A stretch of DNA of 64,000 bases from Rugalucina vietnamica (Eukaryota; Mollusca; Bivalvia; Lucinida; Lucinidae): positions 44,657,986-44,721,985 of the forward strand of contig OZ024875.1 in assembly GCA_964017185.1 (NCBI GenBank). Direction: 5' to 3'. The notes beneath the pieces are model-generated. The model saw only the letters and a list, made by a program, of their open reading frames with translations, did no database searches and was not told the origin of the DNA. Position numbers and translations under genes: made by a program. Positions within the stretch are counted from its first letter, which is position 1; each line of letters starts with the position of its first letter. Below, one piece after another: positions 31,722-42,769 of the stretch.

Positions 31722-32000
31722 CTTTGATTGTTTGATTGGTCGATCAATCGGTCTATCGGTCGATTAATTGCTCGCACTCCATCGATCTCTCGGGTGATCG
31801 ATCGAGTGATTGATTGATGATCGATAGATTGATCAATTGATTGATCGAATGATTAATTGATCGAACAATTAAGTGATTGATCGGTCGAGTGATCGAATTA
31901 TCGATCAATTAATTGATCTGTCGAGTGATTGATCGATCAAATAATTGATCGATCAATTGATTGATCTCTTTTCTGATCCATCGAGTGATAAATCAATAGA
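31722..32000. repeat. Degenerate TTGATCGA / GATTGATCAAT array
   Basis: About 280 bp of interleaved self-complementary words GATCGATC, TTGATCAA and TTGATTGATC. Similar short words recur at 40220-40285. Confidence 0.75.
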
Positions 32001-32630
32001 GTGACTGTCGTAAAGCAACGGAAATCACTTTTCATAATACTATAATATTAGTAACATTTGCGTGTCTGTTTGATATCCAATGCTGACGTCGCGATATACA
32101 CATGGTTTTGACGGCGGTCGCTGAATAACTGTTTTTGTAATTTTTGAGTAATCAGAACAATTGCTGTATGCTAATCAATGCTTAAAAATGCATATTCAAG
32201 AAACAGATCTAAGAATGAAAGTAACATAACTCTGTAAAGGAAGAATATGCCATTTTAAGGTCACAAAGAACTAGCTATAAGTATAAATGTAAATATTATC
32301 TTCAAAGTCGAATTTTGGCAAGGTTTTCTGTAGTTTGCTTTTGTGATTAATGTCCCAGTAAACATTCGTTCAGTCATGTTGAACGGAGTCCCCTTAAAAT
32401 CCAGGACCTGCTTATATGGAATTCAACATACCACTAGGCCGCCCACTCCCCTGTACAGCAATGGTTTTAAGATGAAATATGTGACTATTTAGACAAAAAC
32501 CTCAAAATCTTCAGATAATTTCATTGAATGTATATTGTAACAGATATTGATAGGCTTGAATAAAGCATGTACGTTATAGCTAGTAGCCCTTTATGCCTAC
32601 CGAAAAGATGTTTATGCAACTTTTCAACAG
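32001..32630. other. No recognisable feature upstream of the DUF6589-like exons
   Basis: AT-rich, presumably intron or flank. The expected upstream part of the protein was not found. Confidence 0.4.
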
Positions 32631-32827
32631 ATCAACAGAAGAGGTGGATGCATGAGGTTTTACTGCCAAGCCATGCTGACAACAGTCGCCTACTGTCCAT
32701 GATGTCTGTCCTGATTGGGAGAATTGTTGTAGAACATATACCTCACTTTCAAGTGTTCTATTCAAGCTTTTCAACTGATCATTTGCAGCACAAATTCTCT
32801 GTTGAGTCTGCAAAGAAAACCAACATT
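32631..32827 (+). pseudogene. DUF6589-like exon 1 (fragment)
   Basis: Acceptor GCAACTTTTCAACAG at 32630 and donor AACATT|GTAACA at 32828; phase 1 in, phase 0 out. It reads DQQKRWMHEVLLPSHADNSR, LLSMMSVLIGRIVVEHIPHF and ends ESAKKTNI. The 'IGRIxxxxIPxF...KKTxxV' layout resembles a region of DUF6589-type proteins, large proteins of uncertain, probably transposon-linked origin in cnidarians and molluscs. I recall that family only in outline, so the label is tentative. No start and no remaining domain are seen, so it is a fragment. Confidence 0.4.
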
Positions 32828-33119
32828 GTAACAAATTAATATGTCAATCAATCTAACCATACTATACTGCTACATATGGAGTTCCACTGCTGACACAAAT
32901 TTGCTTTAATATCCCAGATATCTGAAAACCTTTCGTTTCCAATCAGAATCAGAACAACCTGATCCTCTTGCATTATCGACTCTTTTAAGGCTTTTATGGG
33001 CAGTTGAAACGCATATCCTTATTTAAAGCTTATTCAAAATAATGCATAAAACTGCTTGCAGAGCAAAAATAAAACAAAAATACATACAAATATCAACTGG
33101 AGATTTGTCTGAATTCTAG

Positions 33120-33231
33120 GTGAATCTTGGAGTGTTGACAGAGGATCCATCCACCATTAATGGAGTCATTAGAATCTTGGAGCATTTACAGCAATATGTT
33201 CCAAAGGATGTATCTGGAGAATTAGTAAAAA
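33120..33231 (+). pseudogene. DUF6589-like exon 2 (fragment)
   Basis: Acceptor GTCTGAATTCTAG at 33119 and donor AAAAA|GTGAGA at 33232. Joined to exon 1 in phase 0 it continues KKTNI-VNLGVLTEDPSTING, VIRILEHLQQYVPKDVSGEL. 'HLQQYVP' followed by the place where 'HGDxLxxER' should begin fits the same family. The next exon is not present before a SINE at 33307, so the gene is truncated or its remainder lies far off. Confidence 0.4.
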
Positions 33232-33306
33232 GTGAGAACATTCATGGCTTCACACATTTAATAGAAAACAATATAAACAGCAATATTGACAAAATCTATA
33301 TTTATT

Positions 33307-33400
33307 TGGCGGCCCCCGTGGCCGAGCGGTTAAGAGTGCTGTTTCTTTATCACTCGATCATCCTACCACTGTGTCAATTCTATCTATCACACCTTGTCTT
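33307..33400 (+). repeat. SINE head fragment (tRNA-Leu/Ser-like)
   Basis: GCGGCCCCCGTGGCCGAGCG + GTTAAGAGTGCTG carries an A box. Same head as the intact SINE at 61737. The body is lost after ~90 bp. Confidence 0.65.
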
Positions 33401-33557
33401 CGTTTCAGATATGGCCTGAGAAGTAATCGCCCATGTTGCCGGCAAACGCAAGTAACAGCGGCAGCAAAATTTACTTTCAAAAGTGAAAAAATGTCTACTA
33501 CTAGGGTACAGTCCAGGTCTCTTGAACGGATTAATATATTTACGTAAAATTGGTGAT

Positions 33558-33840
33558 TCATCAGGAAAACATGTCCGTGAAATATATACCCCCTCAAACC
33601 CCACCTTTATATAGCAAAACTGGGGTATGCAGGGGTATACCTATTTTTCTTATTTTTGCTCCAAAACATAGATTGTGGGTACTCGTTAGAACCGCCTCGC
33701 CGAGGCGGTTCTAACGTGTACCCTCAATCTATGTTTTGAGCAAAAATAAGAAAAATATCAAAAATTTTCAGCTGAAAATTTTCAATTTTTAAAGCTGAAA
33801 AAAATCTCTGTTTATTGCATGGGCAAGTTTTCGTAATGTT
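33558..33840 (-). mobile_element. MITE family 2 copy (complete)
   Basis: CATCAGGAAAACATGTCCGT at the left and GCATGGGCAAGTTTTCGT at the right. Central palindrome CGTTAGAACCGCCTCGCCGA with its inverse. This copy gives the uninterrupted version of the site used by element A (AAAAATAAGAAAAATATC). Confidence 0.85.
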
Positions 33841-33993
33841 GAGTGGAGATTACCTTATCTGAAGATCATTACGAAACATGTTATCACAATGCGACTATTG
33901 TTGTGGGAGTTCGACAGGATATGGCCGTTATAATTCAAGCTGACATCATGTTTTAAGTTCGATTGTGGTGAAAATGTCACAGTCGCAAATAAT

Positions 33994-34229
33994 TGAGCCG
34001 CCTCATGGGAAAACCAACAATCTGCATAGGCGAAAACAAAGGCGCAGATCAGCTTCGCGGTAACCGCGAAGCTGATCAGCGCCTTTGTTTTCGCTACTCG
34101 GATTGTACAATTCCTCCTCTACTTAACTCCAAAATTTCAAACTTCCAGCCATTTTCTGTGTTTGTACAGGCCGGTTTGTGTCGGACCTGTTCGGAAACCA
34201 CAATGTTGGTTTTCCCACGAGGTGGCTCA
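33994..34229 (+). mobile_element. MITE family 1 copy (best preserved)
   Basis: TIRs TGAGCCGCCTCATGGGAAAA + CCAACA and the inverse TGTTGGTTTTCCCACGAGGT + GGCTCA. Central palindrome GCGCAGATCAGCTTCGCGGT / AACCGCGAAGCTGATCAGCG, nearly perfect over 48 bp. AT on each side may be a 2-bp target duplication. Confidence 0.9.
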
Positions 34230-34915
34230 ATTATTTTATCAAGGAATATGCGTAATTTTTTGTACTAAGAATTATAATTATGACACCACATTATTGATTA
34301 CATACAAACAGCACTGTTCAGGCTTATTTAAACTAACTGAATTTTTAACATAAGTTTACAAAAAACCCTTTAATTAAGAGTTAGATTGACTGTGCGAGCT
34401 GGTTTGGGTTAAAACTGAATTGAGAAACATCTTGATAGAATTATCAAGTTAAGTTTAATAATGAATAATGTAAATACGTTACATAATGTATTACGTATAC
34501 CTGTCCATGCACAGCGTACAATAATGTCTAAAAGAACATGCAACATCATGCATGTTTTTATGATAGCTCAAAACAAATTATTAAGGACATACACTAGAGC
34601 AATGACTTTTTATTTTAAATTGCTGTAAGGCGCATTTTTGAGCAATTCAATAACACATATACAAATGAGAAATATATACTATAGAGTACATAAGATGTCT
34701 ATCATCTTTGACCAGTTGTTCATAAAGCAGGATATACTTGTATATTATATAATATGTGCATACAACGCATAGTTCTTCGTAAATGCCCCGCTTTTGTTAA
34801 GGTCTATAAAAATCGGGATGTAAATCGTTCTACCATTGCTTTGAATTGTTACACTGTTGTTTTGAGGGCTGATGCGAAATATTTGGTGTTTCATCTCAAC
34901 AAAACTTCCGCCTAT
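34230..34915. other. No recognisable feature
   Basis: AT-rich. A weak reading toward 34915 may be upstream coding of the broken ORF that follows, but stops prevent a call. Confidence 0.4.
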
Positions 34916-34921
34916 GATTAA

Positions 34922-36480
34922 TCAGAATGGTCCGACTCTGATGATGGGTTCACAGAATACCAAGCATCAAGCGATACTGTCGATAAGAATGAACATAACA
35001 CAGATATACTAGTCAATAAGAATGTTCAAGATACAGTCAATCGGAATGAACATGATACAGATAATCAGATCTAATCAGAATGAACATGATGCAGTCAATC
35101 AGAATGAACACGATACAGTCAATCAGAATTAATGTGATACAGTCAAACATAATGAATATGATGCAGTTGATCAGAATGAATATGATGCAGTCAATCAGAA
35201 TGAATGTGATTCAGTGAATCAGAATGAATATGACGCAGTCAATCAGAATGAACATTATGCAATAAATCAGAATGAACACGATACAGTGAATCAGAATGAC
35301 TCTGATACAGTCATTCAGAAAGAATTTGATAGAGTCAATCAGAATGGACGTGATGCAGTCAATCAGAATGAACAAGATACATTCAATCAGAATGAAAGCG
35401 ATGCGGCCAATAAGAATAAACATGATGCAGTCAGTCAGAATGAACAAGATACAGCTAATCAGAATGAACAACATACTGTCATTCAGAATGAACATGATAT
35501 AGTCAACCTGAATGAACAAGATACATTCAATCAGAATGAAAGCGATGCGGCCAATAAGAATGAACATTATGGAAACAATCATAATAAACATGATGCAGTC
35601 AGTCAGAATGAACAAGATACAGTTACTCAGAATGAACAAGATACAATCATTCAGAATGAACATGATACAGTCAACCTGAACATACAAGATTTGAATATTC
35701 GAGATTTCAGAATGAACATGATACAGTCAACCTGAATATACAAGATACGGCCAATCAGAATGAAAGCGATGCCGTCAATAAGAATGAACATTATGCAAAC
35801 ACGCATAATAAACATGATGCAGTCAGTCAGAATGAACAAGATACAGTCAATCAGAATGAACAAGATACAGTCATTCAGAATGAACATGATACAGTCACCC
35901 TGAATATACAAGATTTGAATATTCAAGATTTCAGAATGAACATGATACAGTCAACCTGAATATACAAGATACGGTCAATCAGAATGAAAGCGATGCCGTC
36001 AATAAGAATGAACATTATGCAAACACGCATAATAAACATGATGCAGTCAGTCAGAATGAACAAGATACAGTCAATCAGAATGAACAAGATAGTCATTTTG
36101 AATGAACATGATGCAGTCAACCTGAATGAACAGCTACAGTCAATCAGAATGAACGTGATACAGTCAATCAAAATGAACATGATGGAGTAAATCAAAATGA
36201 AAATGATGAAGTAAATCAGAATGAACATCATGTTCAAAAAGAATGAACACGATAAAGTCAATCAGAATGAACAAGATACAATCAATCATAATGAACAAGA
36301 TAAAGTCAATCAAAATGAAACAAGACACAGTCAATCAAAATGAAACAAGATACAGTCAAACAAAATGAAACAAGATATAGTCAATCAGAATGAACATGAT
36401 AAAGTCAATCAGAATGAAAAAAAGCAGTCAGCATGAAAATGTTGCAGACTATCAGAATGAACATGATACAGATAAACAAG
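34922..36480 (+). pseudogene. Broken ORF with 8-residue NQNEHDTV repeats (24-bp units)
   Basis: About 60 degenerate copies of a 24-bp unit (CAATCAGAATGAACATGATA + CAGT) encode tandem NQNEHDTV-like octapeptides. The segment before them is acidic: SEWSDSDDGFTEYQASSDT. The longest open stretch is 35214-35735 (173 codons); it shares its frame with 36390-36731, but shifts and stops lie between. Larger blocks of ~230 bp are themselves duplicated (35700-35930 and 35930-36110). Such polar, repetitive N-terminal linkers are common in large transposon proteins. Linkage to the OTU domain downstream is inferred from continuity on the same strand. Confidence 0.6.
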
Positions 36481-37005
36481 ACTTCCTGTATGTTACAGTG
36501 GAAAACAGTAATGAAATATCTGAAAATTCTTGTACACTCGTTAAAATCCAACATAAAGTTCTTGATAACGCAAATGTTTCTAATAATGCCGAATTACTCG
36601 TAGGCTCTTCTGAAAGTATTATTGCCACTTCCATTCCTCAAAGTACAAAAAGGAAGAAGAAATTTAAAAACGTCGAGGGCGGAAAAAGGCAGCTGATACA
36701 ACAGATCATGGGCAGTATAATAATACCCTAAGTACAAAGCCACATCAAAAACGACAGAGAAAAAGCCGACCTTCGAAAAAGTTTGTTGAAAAATAACTAG
36801 CTCTTCGGACGATGACATTCCATTGACGGATATCAAGTACCTAAATAAGATGGCACTTGAACAATATGATGACAGTTACAACGACAAAACTTTTAAGCCT
36901 TCAGCTCGAGATAATAATTCAACAGATACTGAATACTCTTCCTACTTATTGGTTGCAGAGAAGATGGACAGAAACATGAAAAAATCATTGTTTAAAGATT
37001 TTTGA
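36481..37005 (+). pseudogene. Linker region of the same broken ORF, with basic nuclear-localisation-like motif
   Basis: Frame 0 runs to a stop at 36729-36731 and includes STKRKKKFKNVEGGKRQL. A second open piece at 36823-37005 in another frame reads MTDIKYLNKMALEQYDDSYN and ends KKSLFKDF. Both are low-complexity and polar. Frameshifts near 36735 and 37010 show it is not functional. No domain is recognisable. Confidence 0.45.
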
Positions 37006-37236
37006 AGTTAGAAGCCAGAAAGTAGTCAAAGCGAAGCAACAGGTGCACATCAAGCAAAGAACTACCTCGACTCAACGGCAAACGAAAGCGGAAAATGTGA
37101 TCAAGGGCAAGCAAGATTATGCAAACGAGTGCCTTAACCAAAACGTTTCAGTCGCCACTAGAAAAGAGAGGAAATTCATCACAGTCAAACACATTAGAAC
37201 TTATAGAAATATTCAAAAGCCAGAGCAAAAAGGAAG

Positions 37237-37824
37237 TTGACCATCAAAATACCATTCAACAAACACACCAAATTACTGTTTAGTAATGAACTTAAAAGAG
37301 TGAGAGTAGATGCACATTGTAATTGCTTTTTCGAAGCAGCAGCCTTTCCTTTGAATAAAATAAGTGCCCCCTCACTGCGTGAAAAACTATGTCAGCATTT
37401 AGATGAGTATATGGAGCAGTATATTGGATTCTTACCGCAGCAGGGTTCACCGGAAGATGAGCTAGAATTTGTCAGCCAATACTGCAGAGAGATTGAACAA
37501 CTTAAGTCAGATCGCAACTGGTCTAATACAGCCGGTAATTTTCTGCCTCTTGCTGTGTCTAATTGGACTAAACGAAGAGTTGTCACTTTCATGAGCAAGC
37601 CAGAACAGCTTATCATTGATATTCATCCCGCGGATGTGTCATCTTTGATGGATACAGAGGCTATTCCTCTTGCTTTACCATCAGCTCCCGGTACAGACGA
37701 GCATTATGACGCATGCAGAAAAATGACATTGTTAGATCCATTGCGAGTGAACAGAAGACAGGTGAAGATCGAATTCCGGATAACCAAGCTTTGGACTCAA
37801 ATGCAGCCGATGATGACCAAATAA
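37237..37824 (+). pseudogene. OTU-like cysteine protease domain, Helentron/transposon-type
   Basis: A 195-codon open stretch. Around residues 25-33 it reads DAHCNCFFEAAAF, close to the OTU catalytic-Cys motif (DGNCLFRA). It continues LREKLCQHLDEYMEQYIGFL, then WSNTAGNFLPLAVSNWTKRR (the W-x-x-x-x-x-x-LxxxA strand of OTU domains), and ends with DEHYDAC carrying the HY(N/D) catalytic-His motif. OTU proteases cleave ubiquitin-type chains, and OTU domains also occur in the large proteins of Helentrons and some other transposons. Upstream pieces are frameshifted, and after the His motif the frame runs into LLDPLRVNRRQVKIEF and stops. No helicase or Rep domain is visible. Confidence 0.6.
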
Positions 37825-38054
37825 GACTTAGTGCTACTGAACAAGAATCAATAAACACCAGGAACAATGCTGAGAGATAATTTGTCTACAAATAAACATG
37901 TGGACGAAGAACATTATTTTACTGCTGAATCTCTCATTATTAGACAAAAAAATCCATTTTTATGACTCGGCCAAAATGCTCGCTTGTCTTCGTTTCGGTG
38001 TACTTGTATTAGGCATAGTAATCGAGATCTGACACATGCTAGACCCTACCATTT

Positions 38055-38900
38055 TAGCTTACCTGAGCCGAAGGCTCATAGGTGAGCTTATAGTATACCC
38101 ATGCTCCGTCGTCCATCGTTGTCGTTGTAGTTGAAACCGCTGGGCCAATCAAAGCCAAACTTCAAGTGGAGCATCCTTAGAAAGTGGGAACAAAAGTTTA
38201 TATAAATGGTCTAGGTCACATGACCAAGATGGCCGCCATGGCTATAAATAGCAAAAGCTTTAAAATATTCTACTCCAGAGCCAAAGGGCATATGATCTTG
38301 AAACTTGGCATGAAGCATCAGGCAATAAAGCCCTACAACATTTACATGTGTATAAATCATGAACCCTGGATGACCTAAACCTATTTTGCGGCAAGGTCAA
38401 CATAGGTCGCCAATGCATATGAATGGGGAAATTGTTAAAATGGGATTTGAATGGCAAAACTTGCAGGAAATGGGTAAATGAACTGGAGATTTAAGATTCT
38501 GAAAAGAATTTTTACCCCAGAGGTGGGTCTGTCCCTGCCTCGGGGCATTATATATGTATATAACCAAAGTATGAGATATTCTTCTCTAAAACAGCTTGGC
38601 CAATCAAAGTCAAATTTTATAGGAAGCATCTGTATGAAGGGGAAACCAATTTGATTATTAATAATTTAAGTCACATGACCAAGATTGCCGCCATGCCCAT
38701 ATATGGTAAAGACCCTTCAAAAATGCAGGAACTGCTGAACCTATTGCAACGAAACTTAATAGAGTAGAGTTCTATAACGTATTTATAAATCATGAGCATG
38801 TGATGACCTTGACAGATTTTACGGCAAGGTCAACATAGGGACTAACTAACGAACAAACGAACGTAAGAACAAACTAACGAACATACGAACGGAAGGCGAA
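38055..38900 (-). mobile_element. Helentron-associated element B, reverse copy (truncated)
   Basis: Begins at the 3' hairpin AGCTTACCTGAGCCGAAGGC + TCATAGGTGAGCT and a GTCGTC microsatellite. Two ~400-bp core units follow, with GACCAAGATGGCCGCCATGG, GAAACCGCTGGGCCAATCAA and CGGCAAGGTCAACATAGG. It ends in (ACGAACAA)n-like sequence. Same cores as 54356-56036, opposite strand. Only ~200 bp separates it from the OTU fragment. Confidence 0.65.
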
Positions 38901-39094
38901 AACTGTATATCCGTCGGTGTAAATGCCGGTGAAGATGTGCCACAGAAAAGTAAACCATAATACCCTTTTTAAATATGCCCATTCAGCCAAAGACAAATGG
39001 ACACAAATAAAACAAAATGGTTGTTGAAACTCATGAAAATACCTTAGTTTACCTGTTGAATGTTGGAACATCAAATCATGCCTCTTTTATGTAG

Positions 39095-39960
39095 CCCATG
39101 TTTCATACTGAAACTATAACTATTTTTGGGTACCCATGAGGCTAACATGGATGTTTGGGGGTTAATATTAATAAAACCTGTCAAATATATTAACCTCTAG
39201 GAACTGGTTTGGCTGGTTTTCATCAGTTTGGTCTAGTTTCAGAAAAATATAAGGATTTATTAATGTTGAATGTGCCGATCAGGAGACAGTTTTTTTTTCT
39301 TTTTAACTCCTGCTATGTATACTAATTTATAGTTATGAAATATAATTTATAAATCACGAGCACGTAACGCGAGTGATTTATATTCTTCCAACTGACCGAC
39401 AAACGGTAAATTATTACTCAACAAATTGCGCACTTGAGCTGATCTATTTCGATTCTAACACACAATAAACGAAATGTCGCTGAAACCGTCGATATCGTTC
39501 AGCTTTCCGCCACTGCATTGTAGATATACCGTCAAATGTTTGACGCAATGTAACGTCACGCTTATTCGCCTAGTGAATTGATGCACAATATAACAAGTTT
39601 TTAACCATTGGCTATATACTCGTATGCGAGGCGTGTTAGAATTTTATTTACTCTCAGCTGGCGAAAAGCAAATGACATCGGCGTGCAGCTGACTTTTAAT
39701 TCATCAAAATCTTGTCAGAACCTATGTCATCTTTTGTTATACTATGATTAAATGTTATACGATTAAAGAAAAACCTGTCTCCTGATTGGCTCAATCAACA
39801 TTAATAAATCCTTATATTTTTCTGAAACTAGACCAAACTGATGAAAACCAGCCAAACCATTTCCTGGAGGTTAATATATTTGACAGGTTTTCTAGTATTA
39901 ACCCCCAAACATCCATGTTAGCCTCGTGCGTACCCAAAAATAGTTATAGTTTCAAGCTTA
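39095..39960. mobile_element. Foldback element with ~190-bp inverted arms
   Basis: The left arm (39115-39300) contains AACTATTTTTGGGTACCCAT, CCTGTCAAATATATTAACCT and TTTGGTCTAGTTTCAGAAAA. The right arm (39770-39955) is its reverse complement with few changes. The spacer is ~470 bp. No TSD or ORF identified. Confidence 0.75.
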
Positions 39961-40034
39961 AAAAATGTTACACCCCATGGGCGGTTTGCCTTTATTACGT
40001 CAGGGTGAACATTTGTCACAATCATGACAGGCAT

Positions 40035-40116
40035 ATGTACCAGCCGGGTTTCGAACCCGCAACCTCTAGATTGCTAAGCGAATACCGCGGCTATCCATTA
40101 CACCACCGCGGCTGTA
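40035..40116 (-). repeat. tRNA-derived SINE head on the minus strand
   Basis: Minus-strand GCCGCGGTGGTGTAATGGAT (A box) and GCGGGTTCGAAACCCG (perfect B box/T-arm). The anticodon arm and acceptor stem do not pair, so it is a SINE or pseudo-tRNA and not a working tRNA gene. Confidence 0.55.
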
Positions 40117-40840
40117 CAACATCATAAATGTTACACTATTTGACCTGTGATAGGTGTTTATGCGAATGAATCACTGTTTTAGCGCTTTAACAACATTCAT
40201 TAAGTTAAATCTTGATTGATTGACGCTTATATTGATCAAACAACCAATCAATCACGATCGATCGATGAAATAATTGATCGATTTTAGACTGCACTTGCAT
40301 CAAGCACTTGTCGTTTGCATCACATCTAATTTTTCGTTTGCTTTTAGTTCATACGAGAGTTATAATGTTTGAAAAACGTTTTTCGGCGTGAGCCGTCTAA
40401 GCTAAGTATTGGCCTAATTTCATTGGCACTATTTCATTGGACAAATTATGGGTCATATGTAAATTAGCCGCGAGATTTAGACGAGCCGCGAGATTTAGAC
40501 GAGATCGACTTTTTTAGGTCATGAGGATCTTTACCGGAATGGACATAATACCGTAGCTTTGAGTGCTTTAACTGTATTTTATCTGCATAAAATGTACTTC
40601 TGGAAACAAATTTATAGTTTGTAAATGATAAATTTCATCTTAGTATAGCAACATCGACTTCTCATCTTGGTTAGGATAGCTTTGTGGTGGGTCCGCGAAG
40701 GGGCAACTGTTCAGGTAGCTACTTAGCTACATTTTGGTAATACGTTTAATATATGATAGCACAGCTGCATCACATATCTCCAGTTATAAGCACATGTGTT
40801 GAGCTGCCAAGCTAAGCTTATAGTATAGCAATGTTTCGAC
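40117..40840. other. No recognisable feature
   Basis: Contains a 23-bp direct duplication (GCCGCGAGATTTAGACGAG) at 40470-40506 and GATCGATCGATG near 40257. Otherwise plain AT-rich DNA. Confidence 0.45.
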
Positions 40841-40845
40841 AATTT

Positions 40846-41510
40846 AAGCTCACCAGAGCCGAAAGTTCACCAGGTGAGTTTTTAGTAAACCATGCTCTGG
40901 CATCTATTGTCTTCATTCACAATTTTAAAGTTCTTGTACTAATAACCCACAGACCTAATCAAAATCAAACTTCATGTGAAGAATTCTCAAAAAGAGGACT
41001 GAAAAATGTTGAACAGGACGTTAAACCAAAACAAACTAAACTATTTTCCAGTAAGGTTGCCTATTACATGTAGTGTTTTAAAATGTTTAAGTTCAACCTG
41101 TATAAAGCAAGCATATAAGGCTGTGACCACACAGTTTATTATGTTCGAGTCAAAACGCAGAACATATTATAACCCACATCCATTTAAAGCACGCCGGTTA
41201 TCTTTTTTAAAGATACTTCTTGTTTTAATCCCCATTGATTACATCATTATTTGCATTGGGGTTATATTTAACATTAATCTTTTAATAGTGGTGGAAATGA
41301 AATTGCTTTTGTCTGTTTTCTGAATCCAATTTGAATGCTACTGACAGCAGCATTTTTGCAATCCCAGTTTTAAAGTCTGAAATCAAATATCGTGCTTCAG
41401 ACAACACTTATACCAAGTTTCTTCAGTGACCCTATAAATTTGGCTACATGGAGCCAAAGAGAAAAACTGTAATTTAGCAACTTTCAAAAGGATAGTCAAT
41501 ACAAAGTCTA
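40846..41510. other. Decayed Helentron-like end and exon-like remnants
   Basis: AAGCTCACCAGAGCCGAAAG with CACCAGGTGAG is a degraded 3' hairpin. Near 41415-41470 the string CAGTGACCCTATAAATTTGG + CTACATGGAGCCAAAGAG matches the end of the exon-like repeat at 52260 and 53680. An ORF at 41006-41323 includes a hydrophobic stretch but has no support. Confidence 0.4.
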
Positions 41511-41514
41511 TTTT

Positions 41515-41790
41515 AATTGTGATCTCCCGTTGGGAGATCGCATATATAGTTGATCAAGATCAGAACGTGGGGCTTAATCGACCACCGACTTCCGACTTCC
41601 GTCGTACTTGATTGGACGAGGCAGCTTCGATTGAGTCACACCAAATAGCGCATGTCGGCTCGGGTTAGAAAGCTCACGTTGAACCGAGCTGTCATCTAGT
41701 CTTTTCGGTCTGTAGTTATCGCCGTGGGTTTATAATTATGTGGTCATACAGTGAAATTAGTGCTGAGAGATCGCAAGCGTTTTGGAAACG
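41515..41790 (-). repeat. Hairpin-ended repeat fragment (GATCTCCCGTTGGGAGATC)
   Basis: A perfect 8-bp stem hairpin at 41522 is followed by GGGGCTTAATCGACCACCG and CTTCCGACTTCCGTCGTACT. It looks like the terminal part of another hairpin/CCGT family. The rest is not identifiable. Confidence 0.4.
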
Positions 41791-41862
41791 CTTAAACTTG
41801 TAATCTATAATAGTTTATAATAAGACGAAAATGAGATGGACATGAAACAATCCCCCGTTTTA

Positions 41863-42769
41863 CGAGGGTGGGTCAGAAAGTTCTGTCATAGGTGTTATAA
41901 CTTTGTTAATAGACATGATAGGTTGTTGTATTATACCTTGATTGAAAGGGCTACATTTCTCCTTTATAATGATGCCAAAAGATTGCACGAAAGAAATGAA
42001 TACTTCGAAATGGACACCTTGAAAGACACCTGGGGTAAAACCAATGGCACTTTTTCTTGAATTTGTGAATATTATTTAAAGAAAATCGACTTCGAAAAAA
42101 AATCCATGCAATATATTTTTCAAACATAGATGAATATATCCTGCAAAAATCAAAATTATTTAATTGAATTTAATTGAGTTATTGCAAAATGAAATATTGA
42201 AATTGGCTATTTGTATATATATTAAATTACAGTTTAAATTCAAATGGCATTTATCGACATCTACACGTATACCAGAGACCTAAAATGCATTTAACGATTT
42301 CATTGTTTCATCCTAGTGTGCCCTGTAGTAAACTCATAAAAATGCAAGCAAATATAATGGTTCAGCGGTGACAGAAATGCTATAGGGGTACTTATTTTAA
42401 TGACGTCATGTATATCGCTTTATTATAAAGTCAGCATAGCACCAATAACGGTAATTTTTGTTACATTGCTTTTCTAAATATGCTATAATTTACCACTGTA
42501 AAGTCGGAGAAAATTTGTTCGGTAGTTATGAAGATATGACACATGAAACGCACACCATAATATTCACAAATTCTAGAAAACGTGCCATTGGTTTTACCCC
42601 AGGTGTCTTTCAAGGTGTCTATTTCGAAGTATTTATTTCTTTCGGGCATTATTTTGGCATCATTATAAAGATGAAATGTAGCCCTTTTAATCAAGGTATA
42701 ATACAGCAATCTATCATGTCTATTGACAAAGTTATAACACCTATGACAGAACTTTCTGACCCACCCTCG
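41863..42769. mobile_element. Mariner-like foldback element with ~205-bp TIRs and TA duplication
   Basis: Both ends read CGAGGGTGGGTCAGAAAGTT inward, and the inverted arms continue for ~205 bp at roughly 90% identity by eye. TA flanks each end (41861-41862; 42770-42771). No transposase. The arms give mirror-image ORFs that are artefacts of the repeat. Confidence 0.8.

Noticed and set aside
35211-36261. Minus-strand hydrophobic ORFs (Cys-Ile-Met-Phe-Ile-Leu repeats, up to 158 aa)
   Set aside because: They are the antisense of the 24-bp repeat; the plus strand continues into the OTU domain, so the minus reading is a shadow.
37392-37867. Minus-strand ORFs across the OTU region
   Set aside because: The plus-strand reading has recognisable OTU motifs; these are shadows.
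40037-40116. Possible minus-strand tRNA gene with perfect TTCGAAA loop
   Set aside because: Anticodon and acceptor stems fail to pair; treated as a SINE head.
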